Below, one piece after another: positions 1-8,504 of a stretch of 11,173 nucleotides of DNA. Position 1 is the stretch's first letter, and the number at the start of each line of letters is the position of its first letter. The notes beneath the pieces are model-generated. The model searched no databases and was not told where the DNA came from. It saw nothing but the letters and a program-made list of their open reading frames with translations. This DNA is from Circinella minor (lineage: Eukaryota > Mucoromycota > Mucoromycetes > Mucorales > Lichtheimiaceae): contig JAEPRB010000613.1 of the NCBI GenBank assembly GCA_016758965.1, positions 1 to 11,173 of the forward strand, read 5' to 3'. The position numbers and the translations under genes were made by a program.

Positions 1-124
1 GTACATATGGATGACATTTTATCCGATCGTTATAACTCAGATCAAGAATTCGATATAACGATAATTCGATATAGCGATACACTTTTGGTCTGACGGGGTG
101 TATCGTTATAGCGAGCGGTGACAG
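1..124. mobile_element. Truncated end of a TA-flanked DNA transposon or MITE (pogo/Tc1-like style)
   Basis: This stretch is dense in the partly palindromic motif TCG-x-TATA-x-CG: it recurs near 27-35, 50-60, 66-78 and 100-112. The block ATAGCGATACAC (about 71-82) faces TGTATCGTTATAGCG (about 99-113), so it can fold on itself. The block stops at ...GGTGACAG (124) and is followed directly by TA (125-126), which would fit a TA target duplication. Read inward from 124, the end begins CTGTCACCGCTCGCTATAACG, a style common in pogo/Tc1-like non-autonomous elements. The left end is outside the window and no transposase is present. Family assignment is an inference. Confidence 0.4.
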
Positions 125-260
125 TACATATAAAATTTAAACAATTCTTGGTACGTACGTACTAGAAAAATTGTATGTATATGAAGGTTCGTTATAGATA
201 TATATAGGTGATTTATATAAGAATTATAGTGTATTTATGCATACGTAATATTTACAATGA

Positions 261-320
261 AATGACATCACTGGATTATAGTGCACCTGCAATGGTACAC
301 TATCAGTTCATGGTGTCATT
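261..320. repeat. 60-nt imperfect hairpin (long inverted repeat)
   Basis: The outer arms AATGACATCA (261-270) and TGGTGTCATT (311-320) are complementary except for one position. Further in, ATAGTGCACC (278-287) faces GGTACACTAT (294-303), leaving the loop TGCAAT. The whole 60 nt therefore folds into one nearly continuous stem-loop, with a small bulge on each side. It sits in non-coding DNA between two transposon-like pieces. It could be a foldback or miniature element, or a cruciform-prone remnant. No target duplication is clear. Confidence 0.5.
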
Positions 321-469
321 TTTTTTTATTTTTCCATAGTGTATAATTTTTTCTGATTTATGCATTAATATATAGTATAATTATTTGGGAAAAGTATATA
401 TTTCTACTGAAATTTAGATTCAAATTCTAGTGTTGTACACTATCGACATAGAAATATGAATTAATATTA

Positions 470-1322
470 CAGAGGGTCCCCGTTTATTTCATATCCGTTA
501 ATTTTCACACTTCATTAACTTCACTAAAAATCAAGGAATGGTAAAAGTAACATAAGAAAATTTTTACATCCTCTTTTATTTCACTTCCATAGCATGGAGC
601 GGCATTGATATAATAAAAAAAATATTTATGTGATAAATATAAGGATTGTACGTAATTAAATTATCGTGCGTACAGGATAGGGTGATTTTCTATTACACCG
701 CTGTATAATTTTTAATAGAAGTCTATACAATACGTATTTATTTGCTTTTTATTTTCTCACTTTAACTCATTGGATACCCTACTAATAATGTTACGTGCCT
801 TAAACAAATTGAACACATTTTTATTCCATACGTATTGCCATTGATCAATTGATTACGCGATGGTTTATGGGTGAAGTCTTTTCTTCTCAGCCAGCATACC
901 ATACTGCTCGGTTGCCAAGAAACTAATATTATAATAATATGTGATTCGGTTGGTGTCATTGTGATATATATAGAGCAAAATTTATAGCGATTGGAGATAA
1001 AAAGAAACTAAATATGTTTCCAGCTCTCGAAACTATATATAGTTTTTTTTTTAAAAAAAAAAAAAAAATATGCTAAAGATGTGCTCAAATAAAAAAATTG
1101 TGTGTTTTAAAAACGCATACATAGAGAACAACAAACACATAGATATAATTTATTAATAATTAATATTTAGATATTCTAAAAGGCATACGTAATGAGTTGA
1201 AGTATTCACTATGCACATTCTTCAAAAAAAAAAAAAACTAATAATATCCGTTAATTTTCACACTCCTTTATTTTCACAGAAAAAATGAAAAATGCCCTTA
1301 TGAAATTAACGGGGACCCTCTG
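470..1322. mobile_element. Non-autonomous DNA transposon (MITE-like), 853 bp, TA target duplication
   Basis: The ends are inverted repeats. The left end starts CAGAGGGTCCCCGTT (470 onward). The right end, read inward from 1322, starts with the same 15 bases. Over the first 23 nt the two ends match at 22 positions. TA flanks both sides (468-469 and 1323-1324), the target preference of the Tc1/mariner superfamily. Inside there is no reading frame resembling a transposase, only A/T-rich sequence with homopolymer runs around 1041-1070 and 1225-1237. The sequence next to the left terminal repeat is repeated in direct orientation near the right end (1244-1264). The element is therefore dependent on a transposase encoded elsewhere. 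Superfamily is inferred from TA and the CAG terminus only. Confidence 0.65.
1244..1264 (+). repeat. Direct copy of the left subterminal segment (491-511)
   Basis: ATATCCGTTAATTTTCACAC plus one T is identical at 491-511 and 1244-1264. Weaker similarity continues for roughly 25 further bases. Both copies are on the same strand, although the element's ends are inverted. Together with the terminal repeats, the core CCGTTAATTT therefore appears four times: twice in each subterminal region, once in each orientation at the right end. Such subterminal repeats are often transposase binding sites; that role is inferred here. Confidence 0.55.
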
Positions 1323-1324
1323 TA

Positions 1325-2300
1325 TGTAAAATCAGCTTACCATCAATAAGAACTAATACGTATTAAACTTTCACTTGAAATAAAATAGTAGGATTCAAAC
1401 CTACCTCCTTTATATTAATATAAAGAATATCAAGGTAGTTATAAAAAAGGGTAAAAGAGTATATTATATAAAATAAAAGATAAAGAAGGAAATAAATATA
1501 AAAATATAAAAAGGAAAGATGAGCGATAGAAACTGACACCGCTGGGGTGCTTTGATGTGATAAAATGAATTAAAAATAAAACTGAGAGAGTAAAGGTGGA
1601 TGGATTCAAGAAGTTACGAGTTGTGTGTAGTGGATATAGAAAATAAACAATAGAAAAGATAAAATAATCCAGCAGAGACTCTTCACAGTCAACTATTATT
1701 CATAAAAATAAGAAAATAATAACAAAGTTACTATTCAGATCGAAGGGGTAAAATTCGTTTATTTAACATAAATTGTATCTTATATATAATGAAATTTTAG
1801 CATATAATAGGTAGCGGAATACGATCAATAAAAAGGGAGTTCTAAAAGGGATAGAAGGATTATTTGACGACATGAGGGTAGAAAATGATAAAAATAATAA
1901 TAAAGAAGCATATAAATTGGATCATAATCTGATCGTTCGATCAGTCGGGGAGAATTGACAACAAAAGAAACGAAAGAATTAGAATTAAAGATAGTTATGG
2001 ATTTAAGAAGGTACGAATCCATATACCATTATCTACTTTGTGAAGTTTAGCACTTTGTAGATATGGTAGAAATTTAATTTGGTCTACTAATAAGGAAGTA
2101 TAGATACCATGGTTAAAATTTACCATCATATGGACAGTTTCTTCTTGATGCTTATTATATAGTAGATGAATTTTAAGATTATATAACCTGTAAGTAGGCA
2201 TATATCCATAAGGTTTTTTTTGCATATCTTGATTATGCATTTTTGAAAAGACTGGAATAAATACTCTCGAAAGTAGTATTTTGCTGGACGTGCTTTATAC
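1325..2300. other. No supportable gene; A/T-rich spacer
   Basis: Reading frames here are short (up to 81 codons, minus strand 1995-2240), rich in Y, L and I codons, and carry no motif I recognise. The 1995-2240 frame lies just downstream of the unknown minus-strand frame at 2371-2964, but I could not find a splice junction that joins them in phase. An 18-nt perfect palindrome CTTTATATTAATATAAAG lies around 1408-1425, next to a short stem-loop that mimics a tRNA T-arm. I see no complete tRNA. Confidence 0.5.
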
Positions 2301-2370
2301 GCTTATTTTACTTGATAAGTGCCAGTCTATTATATAATATAATTTAGAAAAATAATTCTTATTTACTAAA

Positions 2371-2964
2371 TTAATTAATTTTATTTACCTTAAAAATGGT
2401 ACTTGGGTTTTCACAAAATGTATTATATCCAAGATTTTTTATATCAACACTATCAAGAAGGCGGCTGGTATTAGCTTTACGCTGGCTGGTATCAATGTAT
2501 AATATACGTTCCCAAAGGTCTTTACACATTGATTTTATAAAGGCATTACATGTATCTTGTGTAAATCCTTTATAATATATCCAAGTTAATAAAATGGAAG
2601 CAGTGTCATTATTAGAGAGCTCAATTGTTGCCAATTGAGATCTAATTTCATCAACTATATGGTGAACTGAAATATTTCCTTCTGTATTTCTGTTATCAAT
2701 ATCATTTGTAATGCCTGGTATACAAGTTGAATCAGTTGAGCTAACTGACATCATATCAGCTAGTATTCCACTTTCTTCTGGTAGTTCAATTAGTTGAATT
2801 AATTGAATCTTTGATCCTTTTATAAGATCCGAGTAATTATTATATAGTACTCGGCGGGAGTATGAGGGATCAAATGGGGTATTAAATGATAAGAGAGTAC
2901 CTCGATCTAAATCAATAGTATCTACTAAAAATAGAAGATCGGAAGAACGGCCTTGACGTAACAT
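2371..2964 (-). CDS. Unrecognised protein or gene fragment, at least 197 aa
   Basis: I do not recognise this product. From the first ATG (2964) it is 197 codons, but the frame stays open upstream to about 3066. That extension encodes a basic-then-hydrophobic stretch (KKKLALVAFLGSFLFSRS) resembling a signal anchor, with no initiator, so a 5' exon or truncation is likely. Composition is ordinary rather than low-complexity, which argues that this frame is or was coding. One segment (KVKDLIMLRQGRSSD) faintly recalls the region of Helitron-like proteins with K-D-L-x-A-M-x-R-Q, but the following sequence does not fit. A donor-like AAG|GTAAAT at 2388 and acceptor ATAG at 2327 would give a 62-nt intron and a short last exon (TGTYQVK, stop at 2303) in place of the terminal residues. 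A decayed transposon gene and a lineage-specific gene are both possible. It faces away from the Helitron relic that follows. Confidence 0.35.
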   Translation of the reverse strand: MLRQGRSSDLLFLVDTIDLDRGTLLSFNTPFDPSYSRRVLYNNYSDLIKGSKIQLIQLIELPEESGILADMMSVSSTDSTCIPGITNDIDNRNTEGNISVHHIVDEIRSQLATIELSNNDTASILLTWIYYKGFTQDTCNAFIKSMCKDLWERILYIDTSQRKANTSRLLDSVDIKNLGYNTFCENPSTIFKVNKIN

Positions 2965-3066
2965 TATTAAATCTTTAACCTTATTCCACCAAAAATAGTG
3001 AGGTGACCTTGAGAATAAGAATGAGCCAAGAAATGCTACTAATGCTAACTTTTTCTTGCCTATTCA

Positions 3067-3585
3067 AAGTTGTAAATTGTGTAACTTTTTTTTATGGTGT
3101 GGATAAAAACAACCAACTCCCCCTTTTTTTTCAATAACAACTCCGCGATACAATAATATATACCAAGGTATATTGTACACTCCAACATTACAAAAGAAAA
3201 ATTAAGTTTGCAGTATAAGCATTTAAAAAAGAGTTTTTTGTCATTTCTCAATTCTATCGACCCGATACTGATATACTCAGCAAGACAATATTAAAGGATT
3301 AGCGCGTCATAAGCCTTATGGCCAGAAGTTAACCAGTACACCAAATGACACTTATACATTGCTAGACAATTTGATATTTTAGGGACGGTATTGTGTTGCG
3401 ACGTTCTTTATATACCATCTTTAGCAAATCGACTATCCCGCTTATTGTACGTATTCAAAATCCAGAGAAAAATATAGACGTGACAAGTTTATATGTTACG
3501 TGTTATTTACTACTCAATAATTTGTTGCTCAAGTGCACCCAACGGACTCTCCTGGTCCCTTTTTGTGTCCGAAACATAGTCATCA
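3067..3585. other. No supportable gene between the unknown frame and the Helitron relic
   Basis: The longest frames are 63 codons (minus) and 88 codons (plus, 3393-3659). The plus frame runs into the first recognisable Helitron remnant, so this stretch may hold eroded sequence of its Rep domain. I looked for the HUH histidine motif (GLPHAH type) in all three plus frames and could not find it. Confidence 0.4.
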
Positions 3586-5090
3586 AATCCAGTTACATGG
3601 AATATGATTCATACACCCTTATGAAGCAGGTCTCAATAATCAAGCAGCTCGATGCATGACAAAATGTTTCATGTTCAAAAAGATATTCATAACCAGTTGC
3701 AAATGAAACACGCTTTGATGAAAATGGAAACTTGACGGAATAATATTTCCGATCGCACAATTAATACAGCGGAAGTTATCAACTGCCAATCAATGGGGTA
3801 GTTTACCCTATAATCTTTATCTAACGATCAAGTACAATTCACATAGAATTGTTGAAATTTGAGAAAGCAATAAGGCAATAAAATATTTTTTGTATAAAAT
3901 ATGTTTACAAAGGATTTGATCGGGCCTTATGTTATCATTGGAACTACTCAAAATCTCACCACTCAAAATAACAACTGCTCAAAATGCAAGAACTGAAAAT
4001 CATAATACTGAAAATCGAGATGAAATCGAGCCATTTCTTAACGTTCGATATGCATCAGCAAAAGAAATTTGTTGGAAACTTTTTAAAAAGGATCTACAAG
4101 ACCATTTTCCTTCATTCAAACGACTGGATATAGATTTACCATTAAAAGAGGCTGTATATACTTTGATACAGATGCTAATGCTAGAGATCTTCAACTTTCA
4201 GCTCTTGCAACAGACGGTCAACATTAGCAGATTGGTTTTTCTTCGAATCGATCTGGTTCTTGAAGCTTGACAATATCTATAGGGCGGTATATATTCAGCA
4301 TATGTATATAATAGACAGCAATGATGATCTATCACCACGGTAAATCTCACAATCGTGGTGTTCCTCCAATATCCCGCATGTACTTTGTTCAACTAATAGA
4401 TTTAGAAAAATATAGCTTGAGGCTATTATTAGTACATGTTCCTGACGCTAGTAGCTTTGAAGATCTGCGTACTTATGAAGATGTAGAATATCCAGATTTT
4501 AAAGCTGCAGCACGAGCCCGTGGGTTATTACAGGATGACAATGAATGGGATAGATGCTTTGTTAAGACTGTAGAAATTACAACATCTGCTTCACGACTTC
4601 ATGATCCTTTTTGGTGTAACTCTTGCCTTTTTGCAACATTCTCTCTCCTCGTCATCTTTGGAACACATATCGTGATGATATCGCGGGCTGACTTTCTTGA
4701 AAATCGTCGCCGCCAACTACAACTTGAATCAGGTCAACAGCATGTTGAACGTTTAGAAGAAGATATGGCAACAGCTCATCTGCGTGAAGTCGAACAAATT
4801 GGCATCTTTATTAAACCCAGTATGAATGCTCATTAGCTGAATTTACTGACATGCCACAATTATCACTCCAACAACAAGGTGCTAGACAACATATTTATGA
4901 TCGACGTTTTATAAGGAAGAAACATGATATAATCGTATTCAGCTTACCAACAATGTAAGGCGTGCAGAAGAATATTTTAACGAAGCACAAAGAAAAGCTT
5001 ATAATAAAGTTATTCAACAAGCAATTGAAAATAACCAAGACTCATCGCTCCCTGTATCAGAGAATGGTCACTTTTTCTCCCTTTATGAAC
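3586..5090 (+). pseudogene. Degraded Helitron Rep/PIF1-like helicase protein, with many frameshifts
   Basis: Helitrons are rolling-circle DNA transposons whose protein joins an HUH replication initiator to a PIF1-family helicase. The linker and the start of the helicase part can be followed here by changing frame repeatedly. In order I see GLNNQAARCM (about 3630), KYVYKGFDRA (3897-3926), EPFLNVRYASAKEICWKLF (frame 2, near 4028), RRSTLADWF (frame 3, 4212-4238), ISRMYFV then YSLRLLLVHV, SSFEDLRTYEDVEYPDF and ARGLLQDDNEWDRC (frame 1, 4321-4836), DFLENRRRQL, SLAEFTDMPQL (frame 3 near 4840), and FNEAQRKAYNKVIQQAIE (frame 2 near 4975). Their order and spacing match the family. The Walker A (GGTGKT type) expected just after the last block is missing, as are later helicase motifs and the catalytic Rep part. 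Stops and at least five frame changes make it non-functional. Element termini (5' TC, 3' hairpin plus CTRR) were not located. Confidence 0.85.
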
Positions 5091-5640
5091 CTTGTAAAGT
5101 TTCCGTTTGCGAAGAAGGCCAAATGCAATTCCTGAGCACTGTTAGTACTTTTATACGATTTATTGTGATTATGACTGATGTTTATTTTATTTATTTAATA
5201 TTTATTAAATGTTGTTCAACATTCCAATAGACTACTGAATATTATGTGTATAGAAATGGTAAAACAGTCATCGACGGAAATCTTTTTTGAAAGCCTGATA
5301 CTTTACTCATAACAATCTGCCCTTGGTCATATCAATATCTCATCAAAATCACCACCAACGCTTATGATAGATTAAAGGTTTGACGAATATAACCTTTTTA
5401 TTTAACTTACTTACTCTGTAGCCAAAGAAGCACCTGAAAATTATCTATAGATCAACAGAATAAAGTGTGTCAAGAAGGTTTGCAATATATTTATCAAAAT
5501 CCTCAAATTACAATAGCTGGTAAATCCATACTGGAGGGAACCACTACAAAAAGCATTAAAATATATACTGAAGTAGACACAGAGTACCTTCAACGACAAA
5601 AACGAAAAATACGGTGAAGTATGTGTGAAATCAACAGCAG
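5091..5640 (+). other. Exon-like scraps of unknown identity after the Helitron relic
   Basis: The frame that ends the Helitron remnant continues through FSLYEPCKVSVCEEGQMQFL to a possible donor GTTAGT (about 5142). A possible acceptor CCAATAG (about 5230) leads to TTEYYVYRNGKTVIDGN, which soon meets a TGA. A further open stretch before a stop near 5619 reads YQNPQITIAGKSILEGTTTK. These have protein-like composition but match nothing I recognise, and the phases do not join cleanly. They may be Helitron sequence too decayed to identify, or a captured gene fragment. Confidence 0.25.
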
Positions 5641-6906
5641 TTAGACAGACGCTCCAATAGCTTCATCAAGAAGGATGTTCTTGAAATACGTTGAAAAATT
5701 CCCAAATCCGAAGAACAGGTAGGATGAAATAGAAAGGAGTGCTAGACGCAAGCGGTCAAGAACAAGGATGTTGAAAGTTTTAGGACAATGTGGGGAAACA
5801 TAATCCACAAATAGCAATATAATTTGATTTATTCAAATGTTTACCACATATAAAGTATGATTACAGGATATCAACTCTACATTACGCTAACCTTGTACTT
5901 GTCCATTATATTAGCCCCATCAACACATTAATAAATAAAATTTATGCTAATTTAACTGTGAGCAAGATACAATTTGTTTTATTCATTACTGATCCTTTGT
6001 GAACAGATTAAGCTTTTTCTTTTATATATAAATACTAGTAGTAGTGTTACAACATGATAGTTTGTGATGATTATAGAGTACAGTAATTGATTTGGTTGTA
6101 AAGATTCTGTTTTTTGGGGGAACCGACTTTTTTCTCAATATTTCTTTTCCAATTTTTTGCAAACTTCATGCGTCGTGAATTTTCACTTTTTGTGTTTTCA
6201 TTGTTGTGTAACATTGAAAATCATGGTAAACTTTTTTTTTTTTTTGCGAAAAAAAAAACTTATTTGTATTATCATCACTATGGTGACCAATATGTCAAAA
6301 ATCACATAGTTGACGAATCCCATTGACACATCAAGTTCAACTATACAATAGATTCATTATCATCTGTACTGTTATAGATACCTAATAGAAAACTTTACAG
6401 TCAATCCAATTATTATTCCATGGTCAATTAGTAAAAGTTCGTAAAATGGCTTGGATTCTATTAATAATAAACACTTCAACAATAATAATAATAAAAAAAA
6501 AAAGAAGACAAGGTAGTATCTTTATGGTTGAAAAAAAAAAGAGAGAGAAAAAACCAGAGTTGATATATATATTTTTTTTATGAATTGTTGGAAAAATGCT
6601 TATATGAAATGATGAAGGGATAAAAAAAAAACTGGATGCTAAAACTAAAATGGAGTGGATATTTTTTTTTTTTGTGGTTTTTTTTTTTAATATGATTTGT
6701 TATATGTCATTGAAAGAAAGGGAGGGAGGGGGGATATACTTAAGCTAAAATGAGATATGAGTTTAATGTTTTTTTTTTTTTTTTGGTTGATTTGGGATAA
6801 GATATGTTATATACAGAAATGCTTTATGAGAATTTTTTTTTAGATAAAAAAAAAAAGGAACGTGAAAAAAAAAAGGAAGAGGAAGGAAAGGAAAGAAAAA
6901 GTATCA
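5641..6906. other. Intergenic, A/T-rich, no gene seen; 3' flank of the Ecl1-family gene
   Basis: No frame here has convincing composition; the 70-codon plus frame at 6114-6326 is built over T-rich runs. From about 6480 onward the sequence is dominated by long A and T runs, with one G-rich island (GGGAGGGAGGGGGG, 6720-6733). The last few hundred bases lie just downstream of the minus-strand stop at 6907 and probably include its 3' untranslated region. No clear AATAAA signal was picked out. Confidence 0.5.
6720..6733 (+). repeat. G-rich island, inverted twin of 8303-8316
   Basis: GGGAGGGAGGGGGG reads on the plus strand here, and the identical 14-mer reads on the minus strand at 8303-8316. Each copy is roughly 170-200 nt downstream of a gene's stop codon: the Ecl1-family gene here and the Myb/zinc-finger gene there. 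The G-rich strand is the non-mRNA strand here and the mRNA strand there. Four-strand G structures are conceivable but the run spacing is not canonical. Confidence 0.4.
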
Positions 6907-7361
6907 TTAGACTGCGGTGACATTAGGTCGATATAAAGATGCTGCAGTAGTACTTGGTTTACGACAAAGCATCAATGAAGGTGAAGTAGAAGTAGTCATT
7001 GGAGTCATTGGACGTCTTGAAACAACAGGTCTTCTACGATACAATGGAATCCAAGGATAGGAAGTCGATGGCGCAGTAGATCGTTGTTGTTTATTCCGCA
7101 GCAAGCTTAAACTCTTGCTTAATCGCTTGGGTGGACTTGTACCAAACAATGCTGTGCTACTACTAGAAGCTGAAGAAGTACTAGTAGACGTGGAAAGATC
7201 TTTTACCTTACACATGTCTGAACAATATAGATCGGCTTCATTCTACATGTTTAAAAGAAAAAAAAAAGAGATCGATGACATTTTTAGTTTGATTGTTGTT
7301 TTTTTTAGATCATTATATAATTTCGAGATCCGGGATCCGAGATCCGAAAGAAAAAAAAACG

Positions 7362-7398
<37 letters not shown>

Positions 7399-7473
7399 TG
7401 ATTTAACTAATAAAAGACTTACCAAGTTTGAATGAATACGATTGTCACAAACAATGCACCAAGAAAGATCCAT
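6907..7473 (-). CDS. Ecl1-family zinc-binding protein, two exons, 128 aa
   Basis: Exon 1 is 7473-7423 (17 codons). It ends at a consensus donor (TTG|GTAAGT). Exon 2 is 7242-6907, entered after CATGTAG and closed by TAA. The junction is in phase 0. The N-terminus MDLSWCIVCDNRI followed by LYCSDMC gives four cysteines (C6, C9, C24, C28) in the CxxC...YCSxxC pattern typical of fungal Ecl1 proteins, including the near-invariant start M-D-L. In fission yeast, small Ecl1-type proteins bind zinc and extend chronological lifespan, responding to nutrient limitation; by family, a similar stress or survival role is expected here. The rest (about residues 33-128) is Ser/Thr-rich then basic (RRRPVVSRRP) and looks disordered; it is longer than the roughly 80-residue yeast proteins. 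The gene lies about 1 kb downstream of the Myb/zinc-finger gene on the same strand. The family call rests on the cysteine pattern; I could not search for homologues. Confidence 0.82.
7243..7422 (-). other. Intron of the Ecl1-family gene (180 nt)
   Basis: It starts GTAAGT (7422 downward) and ends GTAG (7243). Removing it restores a phase-0 join between N-S-N-L and N-E-A-D, which places CxxC and YCSxxC together. The intron contains a long AT dinucleotide run, poly-A tracts, and three tandem 7-mers (GATCCGG, GATCCGA, GATCCGA at 7327-7347). It splits the zinc-binding site exactly between its two cysteine pairs. Confidence 0.85.
7364..7394. repeat. (AT)n microsatellite inside the Ecl1-family intron
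   Basis: About 31 nt of uninterrupted AT dinucleotide sit inside the intron. The run is likely to vary in length between strains. Confidence 0.9.
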
Positions 7474-7984
7474 CACAAAAGAATAAAAGATGAGAAGGAA
7501 AAAAAAAACGAGAGGAGAAAGGTAAAGAGAAGAAAAAAAAAAAGACTCTGAAAAATTGAGATATATATATTGTATAAGAACGAGGACTGAGCTTTTTTTT
7601 TTTTTTACATGTAATTCGGAAAATGAAACAGATTTGGAATGGTTTGTGTAACATTTCTGCAACGATCTCGTCAGTTCTTTACGTTTCCAATTTTCTTCTT
7701 GGAAAAAATTGTTTCCCTTAGTAACAATTTTTTTTTGTTTTTTTTTATCTAAAAATTCCCAATATTACAAATTATTTTATTCAAGCATATAATTTTATAT
7801 TAAAATAAAATTGGTAAACAAAGTGTGTTGTTTAAATCAATCCCAACTTTTTGGTTTTTGAAAGCCAAGAAAGAAAAAAAATGGGGTTCCACCATTATTA
7901 AAAAAAGAACAACAACAACAACAATGCTGCATGATCCCTATTCCCGAAAACTGCGCGTGGATTTTATATAATATAAAAAAAATA

Positions 7985-7990
7985 CACGTG
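7985..7990. promoter_or_regulatory. CACGTG E-box in the upstream region of the Ecl1-family gene
   Basis: The palindrome ACACGTGT (7984-7991) lies 512 nt upstream of the start codon at 7473. CACGTG is bound by fungal bHLH factors of the Cbf1/Pho4 kind. Whether it is functional is not shown; a 6-mer can occur by chance, though GC-containing palindromes are less likely in DNA this AT-rich. Confidence 0.2.
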
Positions 7991-8302
7991 TCTATTTTTG
8001 TTAGAACACGTAATATTTATTTATTTATTTTGACATGTTTTATAAAAACAAGAGTTTAAAAGGGGGGGGGGAATTTTGAACAATCAATATTTTTTTTTAA
8101 AAAACCATAGAAACCTTAAACCAACCCATCAGTTTCTCTTTTTTTGGGAGATATTTTTTTTTTTTTGGTGCAACAACAAAAACAACATTAAGGCTTTTTT
8201 TTTTTATAACAAGTTGTTGCCATGCCATTTTTTTTTTAAAAAAAAAGTCCAAATATATCTCCCCTTTATCATGCAAGTCTTTTTTTTTTTCTTTTTTGGC
8301 TT

Positions 8303-8316
8303 CCCCCCTCCCTCCC
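8303..8316 (-). repeat. G-rich 14-mer in the 3' flank of the Myb/zinc-finger gene
   Basis: On the minus (mRNA) strand this reads GGGAGGGAGGGGGG, about 190 nt after the stop codon at 8505. It is the exact reverse complement, in plus-strand terms, of 6720-6733. It is flanked by a long T run (A run on the mRNA). Confidence 0.4.
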
Positions 8317-8504
8317 TTGAACTATAATAATTAAGAAGCAAAAATTTCAATATATTTATATTCTTTGTAAAAAAAAAAAAAAGATGTATAATGGGATAAT
8401 AATAATATAATAATAAAAGGAGAAGAAAGAAAAAAAAAAGTTGAGATATATATATTTTGGTGCGTTTATAAAAGAAATAAAAATACAAAAAATAAAAAGA
8501 TTCA

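Larger units (their letters stand above)
7474..8504. other. Intergenic: Ecl1-family promoter/5' leader and Myb-gene 3' flank
   Basis: No coding frame is supportable; translated stretches are runs of F, K, Y and L caused by poly-T and poly-A. Long homopolymers are frequent (T runs near 7593-7606, 8157-8167 and 8280-8290; A run near 8369-8382; ten G at 8062-8071). One perfect CACGTG lies at 7985-7990. The part next to 7473 should contain the Ecl1-family promoter and leader. The part next to 8505 should be the 3' untranslated region of the transcription factor gene. Confidence 0.5.

Noticed and set aside
1376..1410. tRNA T-arm-like stem-loop GTAGGATTCAAACCTAC
   Set aside because: The 5-bp stem and 7-nt loop look right, but neither strand offers a matching acceptor stem, anticodon arm or D-arm at the proper spacing.
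3393..3659. 88-codon plus-strand frame as an independent gene
   Set aside because: Its last part overlaps the first Helitron-like block read in another frame, and the rest matches no motif. It is best seen as chance or eroded transposon sequence.
4321..4836. 171-residue plus-strand frame as a host gene
   Set aside because: The SSFEDLRT and ARGLLQDDNEW blocks identify it as an internal piece of the Helitron helicase protein, with flanking homology continuing in other frames.
7243..7662. 139-residue minus-strand frame rich in S, F, Y and K
   Set aside because: It runs through exon 1 of the Ecl1-family gene in its middle, then into intron AT repeats; on both sides it is low-complexity read from poly-A/T. 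Only the 17 codons at 7473-7423 are real.
8076..8488. Two overlapping F/K/Y-rich frames of 83 and 94 codons
   Set aside because: They are translations of poly-T and poly-A tracts and have no protein-like composition.
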